Made by a program: the position numbers and the translations under genes. A model generated the notes under the pieces. The model saw nothing but the letters and a program-made list of their open reading frames with translations. It was not told the origin of the DNA and made no database searches. Shown one piece after another: positions 11,092 to 25,854 of a DNA stretch of 64,000 bases. The DNA comes from Lingula anatina. Taxonomy: Eukaryota; Brachiopoda; Lingulata; Lingulida; Lingulidae. Position 1 is the first letter of the stretch. Each line of letters begins with the position of its first letter. The stretch covers positions 221,764 through 285,763 of the forward strand of contig NW_019775558.1 of the NCBI RefSeq assembly GCF_001039355.2, read 5' to 3'.

Positions 11092-13953
11092 TGAAATATC
11101 CGTAAAGAATTTATCTCTGTCTAAACCTCCCTTTCTCCACCCCTCCTCCGTCACTCTATAAACACGTAGGCCCTATACAGCAGAATGTTATTGCGTCCTG
11201 CCCCGCCTAGCACTGTCACGATTTTCTGTACAGTATATCCAAAATGGATCACATTGCTTATTTTCATCGCACTGGGCGCTTAACTCTAGACTATCTCTAG
11301 ATCATCTTTTGTCATGGAATGCTTTATTTTGGTCTCCTCCTACAGTATATTTTTTCAAACTAAATAACTGAAACTAAAGTTTATTTAACAATTTGAAATT
11401 TAGTATGATGATTCACTTACCTGTTTCGTTCTTTTACTGCCAATCATTTGATAATTCAATCCAAATCTTTAAAAGTTGTTTTACTTGAAATTGCTGTAGT
11501 AATCTCCACATGTAGTTCCTTTCAGAGCCTTTTTATTTTTTTATCTTCTATTGTTTTTCTGGGAAAGATATCAGTTTCTTGACTTTTGGCAACCTTTCAA
11601 ACTGTGTGCTCTGGGCGCTCTCTTCTGCTTTCCCTGTTAGAGAGCATCAACTGCATCACTTTAAATACTGCCCAATAAAGTTGACTGTTGCCTAGCAACC
11701 GTTTTGAGGCGCATTTTCGTCTCGCAACGCAGGCGGCCTACAACGCATTATATACAAAAGGTGTAAAAGGCCATCATACTCTCAAAAAACAATCGTTGTC
11801 TACTGAACAATGACGTCAAGTTTTATAAAGTCGATATTGGTCAGTTATTTATTAATTTTTTCTTTGTCTTGAAATGCATTTGTGTGATTTCATGAACATA
11901 TAAAAGTATAACAATAGTTGTCACGTCGGTCCATTTTTTTGGTTAGCAAAAGTAGGTGGAGCATTCAAAACGGACCAGATTATCGAATTAACAAATCCCA
12001 TTAGAACATTTTTCCAGGCCTCCCACAAAGAGGCATAGACAATCATGCATGACGAAAAATTCGTTTGCTTGTTAATCCAAAGGGAGTCCAATCATGCACA
12101 GAAATTCTAGGGTATTTTATTACGAAATGAGTGTATTGAGATTGACAGAAAGGTTTTTTTGTAATGCTTACCATCTTACGATCTCATAAAAACATTGACA
12201 AGTTTTTAGCTCGCATTGTTGGGTTATTTGTTTACCTATTTGATTTAGGTTTGGAACATTTCTTTGAGTATTTTTTCCGGTGTGAATCACAGCTGAGTCA
12301 ATTTCATTTTTATAAAAAACAGTTAAGGTTTATTAGATTCTCTCAACTAACCGCATGACAAGCCCGTCTCTCAAATCTGGACACATTCTATACCATGTTT
12401 TGCGAATCTGAGTGCAGTGTTTAACACCAAAGAAATTGGTCTCGCGTCCTGTTTGAGGGGACACAGATGTCCTGAAAGGCAAAATCAATACTATCAATGC
12501 TCGATACGGTTGCTCATCGGGATTGCCGTGTCCTTTGGGCGGATATGCTGTATCAGATTGTGTTATGTTAGTGTTTTTTGCATCAATGTCGCTGGGAGCG
12601 TCTAAAGAAACCAGACCGCGGTAACCGCCTGTTTACATGTAACACAGTGACTGAGCGCCCTGGAAACTATTTATCGCAAAGATCGTTTCGCACCATTTTC
12701 ACTACTGTATATTTCTACCTGTCGACAAGTCTTTTCTAAAAGAAAAACTATATGTTCAAATTTTGATAAATGTATTAGAAGTATAAGAAATATTTACAAA
12801 TTGACTCACGTGATTTTTGTCATTATCATCATTTTTGTATTATTATTATCAACTACTGAAGGTTTCACCAATTTTGCACTGGTCATGCGCTCATGCGGGA
12901 TTTGATAGATGCGTATTTCGACCTAGAGAACCGTAATAGGCCAACTGTACGGTGGATAAATGCATGTACAAAACATGTAGCCATTCCCAAATTTTGTGAA
13001 ACTGATTAGAATTGAATGATTTGTAACGATAATTCCTTCTGCATATTGCATGATAGGATTGATTGACTATTATTAGTGCATAATTTGTTAGCGTAAATGA
13101 AAATTGCCCTGCTGAGATGAAAACACCAATTACATCTCATATATACTGTGCACATGAATAAATATGTTCAGGTCAAATAATGCTCATTCGTAGCACTTTT
13201 ACTGTACACTGTATTTGCGATAGTTTCAGAAGAAGCCAATTTGATCAAACACCCATGTACCATGGAACTTGTTTTGGCTGTACAACCTTTCCATAATATA
13301 CTAAAATGCTTTTCATTAACCCACACACACACACTCCATGCGTAATTGACTACAATAAAACAAGGCAAATGTCCCGATGTTTTAATTTGTATCTACTTTC
13401 ATACAAGCGAGGATACAAAAATTGCTAAATGTCGGTTATTCCAAATGCATTGGCCATTCCGTCCTTCTTTAAACCGGCAGTGGACAGCAAACACCATGGC
13501 ATTACTTTCGGAACCCCACAACAACCAGATTGCTTCAAACTATTTATTACTCAAACCCCAGCTAAGGGATTACTCAGCGTATATTTGGTACCCTTATGTC
13601 AAGGACACACCATTGCTGCATCATTGACGTTTTCTAGGTTGTATAATATTAATTTGGTTGTATAAGGTTAACTATTAACTATATATATATATATATATAT
13701 ATCGAATGAGTAACTTCTGACGAAATACACCCCCAAACGCGTAATTAACACCGCTGTGGTTACATGGATGGTTCAATAAAATCTATTCCAAGTCGAAGGC
13801 CATGCGATTAAGTGCCGTTTAAGTGGCGCTTAACCACACAGTGATAGAAAACATCACGAAATCATCTCCCTGACCCACGCTAAAGACATGTAACGGCAAG
13901 TACACGCTTTCTGTGAAAGCGCAATGAACAAACGCCAAAATTTGGGCGTGGAC
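9986..13953. repeat. 4-kb duplicated block, copy 1
   Basis: This block begins tgaaaatgaaatataatcga and is repeated in the same order and orientation from 13955. The two agree base for base over long stretches, with scattered substitutions, small indels and different CT/CA and AT tract lengths. The copy stops exactly at the single N. Contents are non-coding, with CT/CA and AT microsatellites. Confidence 0.97.
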
Positions 13954-13954
13954 N
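13954..13954. other. Single N at the junction of the two copies
   Basis: A lone N separates the end of copy 1 (tttgggcgtggac) from the start of copy 2. This marks an assembly join, not sequence. Confidence 0.95.
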
Positions 13955-15001
13955 TGAAAATGAAATATAATCGAGTTTTGTGGTAAATTTGTATGGGGAA
14001 TAACACATTGTCATTAAACAATTCGGAAAGGTTCACCTCAGACATGTTATAAAAATTAGACTACTCTGCCAAGTACTAGAACAGCCAGTAAAAGTACACA
14101 TTGTAAGGGGGTAAAACTGTCTTATTTCTTAAGCTCTGCTGAAACTATTACCGCCAAACTTATGCAAAGTCTGATTTTCCTGATATTTGATTCTGCAAGC
14201 CCGACATTCATGCACTAGAGACATATAAAAATGGTTCTGAATCTTTTAGAGGCGGTTTAACACGCCTGAGGAATAGTGATTGTATACTTTTTGCCGACCC
14301 TAAAGTGAATTAACCAAATTAATTTGGATTGGCTCTGTAGCTGTTAATAGTGACCTTAATGCGTTCTGGAGATGTCGGGCGTTAATTGCTCTCTTGTCAG
14401 CCGACCCCAAGGTAAGTTAGCTCAATTACTTCATTACCTAAAAATGTTTCAAGCAAGTTCACGTCTGTCTATGCATTCAAATGGTGTAGGGTATGTTACA
14501 TGCGTTCTATTCTAGACCACATTCTAGTGCATAATTTAGACCAGTTATGAAAAATGTCTAGAATGACTTAAAGGATTTACTCGGGATGAGATGTTGATTG
14601 CTTTCTAATTTGTTGGGTTCACAGCAAGTTTTCCAGTCAATTATGTTTCTGCTGGTTGTCATCCCTTAATTGTCAGATTACATTTCAGGCAAATCGGTTT
14701 CCTGTCTACCGCCTAGTTCATTTTCTCGTATCTTAGTTTTATCACTTATCATCCACCAATCTGTCTCCCTTTCTCCCACAATCAAGAAATGATTCAATTT
14801 GTATCTTGTATTTATCAATTAAATCAGGATTTATCTTTTCTTAAAATATCCGATATTGGGCAATGATTGACTTAAAATCTGATACATAGCATTTAGTCAT
14901 GGCTTATCAAGACCCACAGTGGGTTCCCCGTGTTTGTGATATCTCGTTTATAATTTGAATTGACGAATGAATCGCGCCCCCACTTGGGAAGAACCACTGA
15001 C

Positions 15002-15067
<66 letters not shown>

Positions 15068-17703
15068 ATGAAATATCCGTAAAGAATTTATCTCTGTCTA
15101 AACCTCCCTCTCTCCACCCCTCCTCCGTCACTCTATAAACACGTATGTAACAGAATGTTATCGTGTCCTGGCCAGCCTAGCACTGTCACGATTTTCTGTA
15201 CAGTATATCCAAAATGGATCACATTGCTTATTTTCATCGCACTGGGCGCTTAACTCTAGACTATCTCTAGATCATCTTTTGTCATGGAATGCTTTATTTT
15301 GGTCTCCTCCTACAGTGTATTTTTTCAAACTAAATAACTGAAACTAAAGTTTATTTAACAATTTGAAATTTAGTATGATGATTCACTTACCTGTTTCGTT
15401 CTTTTACTGCCAGTCATTTGATAATTCAATCCAAATCTTTGAAAGTTGTTTTACTTGAAATTGCTGTAGTAATCTCCACATGTAGTTCCTTTCAGAGCCT
15501 TTTTATTTTTTTATCTTCTATTGTTTTTCTGGGAAAGATATCAGTTTCTTGACTTTTGGCAACCTTTCAAACTGTGTGCTCTGGGCGCTCTCTTCTGCTT
15601 TCCCTGTTAGAGAGCATCAACAGCATCACTTTAAATACTGCCCAATAAAGTTGACTGTTGCCTAGCAACCGTTTTGAGGCGCATTTTCGTCTCGCAACGC
15701 AGGCGGCCTACAACGCATTTTATACAAAAGGTGTAAAAGGCCATCATACTCTTAAAAAACAATCGTTGTCTACTGAACAATGACGTCAAGTTTTATAAAG
15801 TCGATATTGGTCAGTTATTTATTAATTTTTTCTTTGTCTTGAAACGCATTTGTGTGAATTCATGAATATATAAAAGTATAACAATAGTTGTCAAGTCGGT
15901 CCATTTTTTTGGTTAGCAAAAGTAGGTGGAGCACTCAAAACGGACCAGATTATCGAATTAACAAATCCCATTAGAACATTTTTCCGGGCCTCCCACAAAG
16001 AGGCAGAGACAATCATGCATGACGAAAAATTCGTTTGCTTGTTAATCCAAAGGGAGTCCAATCATGCACAGAAATTCTAGGGTATTTTATTACGAAATGA
16101 GTCTACTGAGATTGACAGAAAGGTTTTTTTTGTAATGCTTGCCATCTTACGATCTCATAAAAACATTGACGAGTTTTCCTTTAAGAGTTTTTAGCTCGCT
16201 ATGTTGGTTTATTTGTTTACCAATTTGATTTAGGTTTGGAACATTTATGTAAGTATTTTTTTCCGGTGTGAATCACAGCTGAGTCAATTTCATTTTTAGA
16301 AAGCAGTTAAGGTTTATTAGATTCTCTCAACTAACCGCATGACAAGCCCGTCTCTCAAATCTGGACACATTCTATACCATATTTTGCGAATCTGAGTGCA
16401 GTGTTTAACACCAAAGAAATTGGTCTCGCGTCCTGTTTGAGGGGACACAGATGTCCTGAAAGGCAAAATCAATACTTTCAATGCTCGATACGGTTGCTCA
16501 TCGGGATTGCCGTGTCCTTTGGGCGGATATGCTGTATCAGATTGTGTTATGTTAGTGTGTTTTGCATCAATGTCGCTGGGAGCGTCTAAAGAAACCAGAC
16601 CGCGGTAACCGCCTGTTTACATGTAACACAGTAACTCAACGGCCTGGAAACTATTAAAAGATCGTTTCGCACCATTTTCAATGTAAAAAAAAAAAAAAGA
16701 AGACGGAACCGTATCCCCACACTACAGTATTTTTCTACCTGTCGACAAGTCTTTTCTAAAAGAAAAAACTATATGTTCAAATTTTGATAAATGTATTAGA
16801 AATATTAAGAATATTTACAAATTGACTCACGTGATTTTTATTATTATCATCATTTTTGTAATTATTATTATTATCAACAACTGAAGGTTTCACCAATTTC
16901 GCACTGGTCATGCGGGATTTGATAGATGCATATTTCGTCCTAGAAAACCTTAAAAGGCCAACTGTACGGTGGATAAATGCATGTACAAAACATAAGCCAT
17001 TCCCAAATTTTGTGAAACTGATTAGAATTGAATGATTTATAACGATAATTCCTTCTGCATATTGCATGATAGGATTGATTAACTATTATTAGTGCATAAT
17101 TTGTTAGCATCAATGAAAATTGCCCTACTGAGATGAAAACACCAATTATCTCTCATATATACTGTGCACATGAATAAATATGTTCAGGTCGAATAATGCT
17201 CATTCGTAGCACTTTTACTGTACACTGTATTTGGGATAGTTTCTGAAGAAACTAATTTCATCAAACACCCAATGTGCCATGGAACTTTTTTTGGCTGTAC
17301 AACCTTACCATAATATACTAAAATGCTTTTCATTAACCCCCCCCCACACACACACTCCATGCGTATTTGTCTACAATAAAACAAGGCAAATGTCCCGATG
17401 TTTTAATTTGTATCTACTTTCATACAAGCGTGGGTACAAAAATTGCTAAATGTCGGTTATTCCAAATGCATTGGCCACTCCGTCCTTCTTTAAACCGGCA
17501 GTGGACAGCAAACACCATGGCATTACTTTCGGAACCCCACAACAACCAGATTGCTTCAAAACTATTTATTACTCAAACCCCGGCTGAGCGATTACTCAGA
17601 CTCAGCGTATATTTGGTACCCATTAGTCAAGGACACATTATTGCTGCATCATTGACGTTTTCTAGGTTGTATAATATTAACTTGGTTGTATAAGGTTAAC
17701 TAT

Positions 17704-17753
<50 letters not shown>

Positions 17754-18002
17754 GAATGAGTAACTTCTGACGAAATACACCCCCAAACGCGTACTTCACA
17801 CCGCTGTGGTTACATGCATGGTTCAATAAAATCTATTCCAAGTCGAAGGCCATGCGATTAAGTGCCGTTTAAGTGGCACTTAACCACACAGTGATAGAAA
17901 ACATCACGAAATCATCTCCCTGACCCACGCTAAAGACATTTAACGGCAAGTACACGCTTTCTGTGAAAGCGCAATGAACAAACGCCAAAATTTGGGCGTG
18001 GC
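13955..18002. repeat. 4-kb duplicated block, copy 2
   Basis: Second copy of the preceding block. It carries an extra A-rich insertion near 16686-16723, longer CT/CA (15006-15067) and AT (17708-17748) tracts, and scattered single-base changes. After 18002 the sequence continues where copy 1 was cut off. Probably the other allele. Confidence 0.97.
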
Positions 18003-19464
18003 CTTTACAGAACAAATCTTGCATCGGCAATTGATAGGATTGCCTGTATGCTTCTAATATTACATTGACAAGACTATTATTATTGTTATTTTCCATCCAC
18101 TTATTTTAATAGATTAATTGCAGGACTCAGTCAGTCACAAGTCGGGTTGTCCAAATAGATATGAAAAGTAAATGCACTCGCATTGAAAACATTGTTCGGT
18201 GAGTATCCGGCGTTACTTGGTCAGCAAACAAGAAAAAAACGGGTATCTGTACTGGTAACACTGCAGATTTAGTCATTGTCTTCGTCAGGTACGGCTATAC
18301 GTTAATGCTCTAGAGGGAAAAGTCCGATCGCCTACTCGGAATTCCAATGTTTTAAAATCGAGTATTCTCTATTGAATTTAAGGACAGTAAATCATTGCTC
18401 TAGATCTTTTCTACAGGATGATCTAGACAATGGATTCGCGTCTATAACTATCCAACGGTCGTGTGAGACTGTGCGTGTCCTCAAACACGAAGTGCTGGTA
18501 TCGATTTCGCTCTTGCCCCTGTAATGCAGGAGAACTCCAACGCACTGGTTTTAATTGACAACTTGTAGTTAAACAATAACAGTGCACTTTTGAAGTAAAA
18601 ACCTACAAGGCACCATCACCCCCACCTAGAATCCGTTCAATTTGAAAAAGAAATTGATTTTTAGATTCCTACAATGGCATGGAATAACAGACAATGGTGT
18701 GAGTATATGGTTTGACTTTTGTCCCATTGTGTTAAATAACATGGTTTCTGCGTCCTCTCTGAGAGTGGTACCTTTAAAAGAATAATGCTAACTCGATGTA
18801 ATTGTGCTCCGCCTTAAGTGAGAGTAAACTGAGTTTAACTCTATGAAGATTCTAGAATTAGATGACTCAATGAAAAGGTGAATTCCGCTGTAGGAAATTG
18901 AGTATGTATTTGTACTGAGAAATCAATCAATTACCCCAAGTCAAGGGTGTTGCACCCAATTAGTGACATACCACCAGAAACTGTGAAGAGATACAAATGA
19001 TGCTTTATCTTATTCCTGTTTCCTTGTGAGGCTGCTTTGTTAAGGATTAAGCATTCCCACAGTCCCAGAACAACTAGAATCTCGAAACATTGCCGTACAG
19101 GTCACCAGTAAGGTAAGATTAGCGTCTTCCTAGCAGCTCTAGTTATTACAGATAGAGCGAAATGGCACTTCCGTTGAAAACGAAAATGAATCGAAACTAA
19201 TGGTTTTGTTATCTCTTATTAAGTTTATCACTCTGGGCAAACAATGGAAGACAAGACAGTAGCTTGATATAACTGAGAGCTATACTTCTCAAAAAAAGAA
19301 GAAAAAAAACTTGAAAATTCGTCGCTGATTTTTTTCTAGTTTAAGTTACACAAAGGGCCTAAACACTGGTGAAAATAAGTAATTGTCCCTTAAAAAGCAG
19401 AAATAAATTTTGTATGGCAATTAAACATCCATGTAAATCCAATAGCTTATCATCTCCAAAATGC

Positions 19465-19627
19465 TATAGAAACTGGAAATATTTGCTATATATAAATGTC
19501 ATATCATCCTTCACTTTCTCCGAAGCGATCTCACAAGGTTTATAGGGAATATATCTTTCAAGGGAATATGTACAATAGTAGAATGCACCAGGAGTACTGA
19601 ACTGTGATTGTGTTAGCTGTGACTTCT
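19465..19627 (-). CDS. Possible terminal exon
   Basis: A good acceptor (ctaacacatttcag) opens a phase-0 frame of 53 codons, KSQLTQSQFSTPGAFYYCTY, then SLERYIPYKPCEIASEKVK, ending in TAG. No neighbouring exon could be linked to it and the family is unknown. Confidence 0.2.
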
Positions 19628-20608
19628 GAAATGTGTTAGATATACGGTTAAATATGGACAAAACTTAATGACAGAAGCAAGTATGCATACATGTACGAAA
19701 AACCCAATGTCAAGTTGTTTAACATTTTGATAATTTATTAAGCTGTATCAAAAGTTATTTTAAAGATACATAAAACCCCTACAAATATTGTAACAAATAT
19801 AATACTAATGCATATCACATAAGCATATTCTTAAGAAAAAACGTATAGTTCTTATATTATTCACTGACATTTTCAATTCTTGTAATGCCATTTTTATCAA
19901 AGTACTTGGCGCAGACTTGCCGTTTCGAGGAATGTCGAGCTCGGAACGTTCCCCCAAAATATGTATTTCACCTAAATCTCCTTATACACGATGAATCTAA
20001 GAAGCACTCTGAGAAGCATATGTAACATTGAGTATTCCAATATTCTTCTATCTATTATGAAACTTATCAGACGTATGTCCAACAATTACCATGTGAAGTG
20101 AACTTAAATGCTCTCGCACACGACATCGTTTACTTATTGGTTTACTATCTCACTCTATTTTACAATCTCAGGTTTTTTCTGAGCATCTTATATTTTTTGA
20201 GTTTGCACAGGTCAAATCAATACTCATGATAGCAAAGCATGCTTATGATATTAATACAACTATAAATGATACAAAACGCCGACAGAACCATGAAATAATC
20301 GACATTCAGGCTACTGAATATTTTGCTCGCACAGTGGTGACAAGACAGTAACGCCTCTGCGACATTTGTTTGGAGACAATACAATATTAATACATATACT
20401 TGTATATGAAGCGACAACAATGTAAAAAGAATACAATTAGATTAAGAACAACAGATGCATCCATCAGATATTCATAAAGGAATATTGTATATGCAAATAT
20501 TGTATCATTAAGTCAATACTGGCTGATTGCAACAACCGACTCAATGGGGCAGGTATTGTTTGTATACCTGGTTTATATAATACACTTGAAGGGTAAATGG
20601 AATAGCAA

Positions 20609-20648
20609 CGTATACTATCATAAATATGAAAATNCGTATACTATCATG
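20609..20648. other. Second single-N join with flanking repeat
   Basis: The 13-mer cgtatactatcat occurs just before and again directly after an N at 20634. As at 13954, overlapping ends seem to have been laid side by side. Confidence 0.85.
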
Positions 20649-21201
20649 TAATGAAGGAGGCAGGAGGCTTGGCAGAGAGGAATGCGTCCACCCCTTAGCT
20701 TCTCTAAATGTGTTCAAATGCCGAACAAGCGAGGCAAAATGATAAAAAACATAAATAAATAAACAAATAAATAAATTACATGCACATCTATGCCCCACCT
20801 CTCACCGGCAAAATACGAGTACTGGTACCTGTTAATTTCATGGGAACATATTCGTTACCATTGAGCTTAAATTGTTGGTAGATACTGTAGCAAATAAAAG
20901 TCACATTTTTTAGGTGGCGCTAAAGTTGATATACTGAGACTGCAGAGCCATTCCTCAGTAATAATGTATTTAAAAGAGTAAAAACAAAAGAAAGAAGGAA
21001 ATCATTCTAGCCGTTCAACATAGCTTTTCAGGAGCTACAGAGGTTGATAAATATACATTGTGAAAAGACCTTATTGAATTGAAGATACAGTGGAGTGCCA
21101 CTAAAAGTATAAGTATATAGTACGTGTAGAAAGGTGTGTTTCCTAAACTCCTACTTCATACCGCAAACGCATACACTGATCTGAATGAATTTATGATCTA
21201 T

Positions 21202-21656
21202 TCATGATGTGCTTTCATCTAGTATTTGGTTCGTAGTATTTTCACTTGGTATTTCGGTGACTGGCTGATCTTGTTCATCCCCGCTTGATGTTTCTTCCGT
21301 TTCCACATCTGTTTGATTTGCTTTTGTCACGATGAGTGGCGTTGTAGTCGTGCTCACTATATCATCTGTCTTGGTCTTTTCGTTTTTATTGTCAATAGGT
21401 ATGATCGTTGTAGTCTTTGATTCGTTAGTCACTGGTTGGTTAGTAGTTTGTATTTGATCTCCAGCTAAACGGCTGTAATTTGGTTTGATCGTCGACGGCG
21501 CAGTGTTTGATTGACTGGCATTCGATTGTTTGGTGTTCTGGGCATGTAGCAGAGCGTGCTCTTCTTGGAACGGATCCTAAAGCAAAATATGTGCAGTTAG
21601 TTGAAATATGGATCATACTTTATTGTCAAAAGAAATAAAAAGTTGAGAGAGAAAAG

Positions 21657-21692
<36 letters not shown>

Positions 21693-24611
21693 AGGAGGGA
21701 GCAGGATGTCACGTCGTGTGAAATGAGCAATGGTTTGAATTCAAGACGTACCATGATGTTCTATGAGAATATACAACCTAACCTACTCATTTTGAACCCT
21801 TTCCTTTTATGCAGCTGTAAAACAAAACTCGAAGGATGCACTTAAATAGGAATGTGACCTTTAAGGTATGTTATGTAAATGTAAAGCTATATATTTGGTG
21901 CACAATTTACTTGGCGCTTCTCCCATTCACTGTACCATAGCCAGTAACAACCCATCCATCACTTTGTCAAACGATGCTGCTTTTAGATTTAATTACAGGA
22001 TGATTTGAATCATTAATTTCAAGAGCAAACAATCTGGAAATATTGTGGGAAGCAATGAAATAGTGCCTTTGACTGACTGAACAATTGTTGGCAAAAGGCC
22101 TACATGTTCCTCTATGTGATATACTAGTAAAGAGTTACCAGTTTTGGCACTTCTTCACAGAAGCTGTTGATGACGCAATAACTTTGTACAGATTTGGACG
22201 AAATAAAACATATTGAATAAAGATTCAATAGCTGACGTACGTACCTTTGCATCGAGTCAATTCATTAAAGACTGGCATTTTACCGTTTTCAGTTTGATCA
22301 TGTACTGTATTATTACAACCTCTATTTACCTTACGAAATTTTGCATACAGTATGCCTATAACTGAGACAGCTGCCAAACAGCTAAGGTGGGTGCGTTATT
22401 CAATAATTCGTCATAGGCGTGGAACAAAGTTTGGCAATAAAGAGGCAGCAGACGACAGGCACAACACACTCATAAACCGGTTCTGAAAGCCAACGCCTAA
22501 ACGTCAACGTCAAGAACTGATGCTTAAAAGAATGGCTTGTCAACATCAAAAATGTTCATGTTTGGCGTATGTGAATATGTGTAAGTGCCCGTGTGTGCTT
22601 TTTTTTCACAATATAAACATATAATATGGATTATCGTCGTTCAAAACGGCAGCACGCACAGCATCGCTGTCCTTAAAACCTTGAATATCTAAAAATTATA
22701 GTCATTAACAAGCGCCAGTATTCTGTTTCATGAATGCTGGTGCAGGAGATGATAAATACATCAACAGGTAGTCATCTGCTAGTATAAATCGTCCTTGACT
22801 TTGGTGTCAAACCACTCACTTGTGTTATAAAAACAGGGAACTATTAAATACAGCGTGATTACGAAGGTTGCAAATTGCCGTGGGATTAAGACTTTGACAT
22901 AATACTAGTAGCTGTTCGTATTCCTATCACACATTCCACAAGCCGTAAAAATGTTCCTTAAGGCTCTTACACGGGAATCTGATGCTCCACAATTTAGTTC
23001 TCCTTTCACTTGTTTCACAATATTCTGGAAATTTTGTTCATTTATCTGAAAGTTGGCAAATAAATCGGTTGGTTGGCTTTTGATAGCATACAAAGCGTAG
23101 CGCTTATTTTGGCGATGCTATCATGTAATTTGTGAAGATTTGTCAGTATTACGACTCAATAAGTGGTTCAAGTGTTAGTGTATGGAAGAGCTTACTTCTT
23201 GCCAATTAATTAACTCGATACACTTCTGATCTATCTTCGCATTTCCGGGAAACTGTTAGCCTTCACGGTTCTGATTGCTGACGATTAATCACAACTTGTT
23301 GATTTCCTACGTGACACAGCGAGCAGAGACATTTAGAAGGTATTACTTATTGATACCAATTGGAAGATCAATATCCCTGTGTTTTACGCAGTCTGGTATG
23401 ATTAAATCATTGCTTAAGCCTGTAAAGGTCAAATGCCTTCACCAACTTTGGCTTTTAAGCTTCTAAGTCTTAATCACACATGGCATAAGGTCAGATAGAG
23501 GCGTCGGCATTGATGTGTTGCTGATCTTGTCGTTTTTTTATCTATGCCAGGGTATATTTCTAATTTCAGTCTGCAAGTACGGATGACAATGCATTATGAT
23601 TATAGTATGAAGTGCAGTGTTGATATATAGTTGGGGTGTCAGGAGGGTCCTGACCCCCCTTCGATTTCTGATAAAAAACACCACAAAAAACATCTAGCTG
23701 AATCATAGTTCTAAACCGTACCAAAAGGCGCCATTTCCCCTCCAAAACACTAATTTAAGACCCTAGAGCGTGCCCCGAACATGACGCCAAGGGGGTGAGG
23801 GCCGGACTCGCAATCCGAGGCATGTCAATCCCTCAAAAACCGGACCCCCCTTCAAAAAATTCTGGATCCGCCCCAGATATGTGAAAGTTATTGGTGTTGT
23901 GGCAGAACATACAAGCCTTGAAACAGACTTACGCGGTAGATGAGTATAAGAAGGATACCGCGTATATTGTTCATGTGTGCGTTTTTTGTTAAGAAGTGAA
24001 GCGATGATAAAAGATCCTATTCTTCATTAAAGTGTTTCATTATCAGATTAGGGAAGACTTCAATACACATGTAACATCCAACAGAACAAACGTTCTTGAA
24101 CTCATTGTGTTTACGGGCTTTATTTGAGATTTTGTAGTTCTTGCTGTACTAAACTATTTTTCCAAAGACTTAACAAAATTCACCGATTTTACCGTATATC
24201 ATCAGTTTTTGAATATATTCAGGAATGTATATATATATAAAGAATATGTTTACAAGTACATAATGATATTGTGTTACATGTTTACGGTCAAATCTATACT
24301 GTTTTATATGGCATTATCAATCATAATTTAATCTGCACCAACTGCATTTGTTAAAACGTGTCAAATATTTTGTTAGTGATATTGTTCTTATTATATGCTA
24401 GCGCGTTATTTGTATGTAAGTCATCTATTACGGGCAGCTGTGACCTTAAGGCTCCGTATAAGTACTTGTACATTTTTTTCATTTGACGTCTTCTTGGCAA
24501 GAAAATGACCCTAGCTTGCAGTCAGCATATCATTATGTTTTATTATACAGTCTCTTCGAATATTGGTATAGATAAATTAGTTTTTTTAAGTCTTTATGTT
24601 TTCTTATGAAG

Positions 24612-24681
<70 letters not shown>

Positions 24682-25800
24682 GCTGTTCAAACAGACCACT
24701 GTGTTTTTATGACTTTGTGGGATCATAAAAAAGGCAATGTGCGTTAAGAGTAGATCTTTGTAAAAATACTACGATTGAAAATCAAAAAATAAAAAGTTCA
24801 CTTTCAAATGTACTGTTACCATAATCTTATGAACATCCTTTCCTTCAGGTTAAAAAAATAGGATTTTAGGGAAGTTTTTGATTAATTTTTATAGGTGACT
24901 GCTAGTCTGGCGCATATGGCAATGATCTCAAATTTGCCAAAATACCAGTATGATATAGACAGACGACATTATGGATGTATATTTCATCTACACGCAGCAT
25001 CGTACAAAGTCTAAACATTTATCTGTTACCATTTGGCGTTGTCTTTTACTTCGAGTCTAGCCGTTAGCTGACTACTAAAAGTGGAGTTTATGATCAAATT
25101 GCGTTTTGATGGAAGGGGAATCGAGTGTATTTTACATTTTTTCTATCATTTATCGATTTGTCAGGATGCTACCTTTGCTAGACCCGTTAATGAGCTTATG
25201 ATGAAAAATGCTATCCTTATCCATGTTAAAGCATCGTGTGAATGCTTAGTCAAATAGCGCTTCATGTACAGCAACTACGTGCCCCGGGGTGTCAAGAAAG
25301 ATTCGATATAATAAGGCAGTGACAAGCCCGATGTGTCGTGCAACTGTATGCAAAGAGGGAATGATCAACTTTTCGCTGTTCAACATCTTGCTGTTGCGAT
25401 AATTGAATGAAAGACTATCCATGTAATCGAATGAGTCCCTCAAATATAAGATTATCTGTGTCAAGTAACATATGAAGTTAATTATATACTTCCTAAATTA
25501 ACCCCATCAAAGACTTGCACTGAGAGGAATCATGTAACTAAGATGGTGTCAGAACAAAGCAAAAATTCCCTGTTAGATATGTACGTACGTAAGGTAATGA
25601 CAAAACAATTACCATTGTCAATTTATAACATATATGGCAGCTTTACATCCACCAAGGATGTCATGTTATTAGTAATGTTTTAATAAGCGCATGTATATAA
25701 AGACAATGGCAGAGTAGAAAAAAGGGTAAGAGCAGGTGTGAAATGAAATTCAGATTACTGCTTTAGAATATTAGCTATTCTGCATTTTAGTGTATGTAAG

Positions 25801-25854
<54 letters not shown>

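Larger units (their letters stand above)
18003..21201. other. Mostly non-coding
   Basis: Apart from the weak terminal-exon candidate at 19465-19627 and the N join at 20634, nothing coding was recognised. It may be intron or 3' flank of the membrane-protein gene. Confidence 0.5.

Noticed and set aside
12417-12605. 62-codon frame present in both duplicated copies (also at 16401)
   Set aside because: Its apparent conservation only reflects the allelic duplication of the whole block; there is no other coding evidence.
25246-25464. Minus-strand frame ending HVVAVHEALFD
   Set aside because: Acceptor-like cttgacacag precedes it, but no linked exon, family or 3' signal was found, so it is not supported enough to list.
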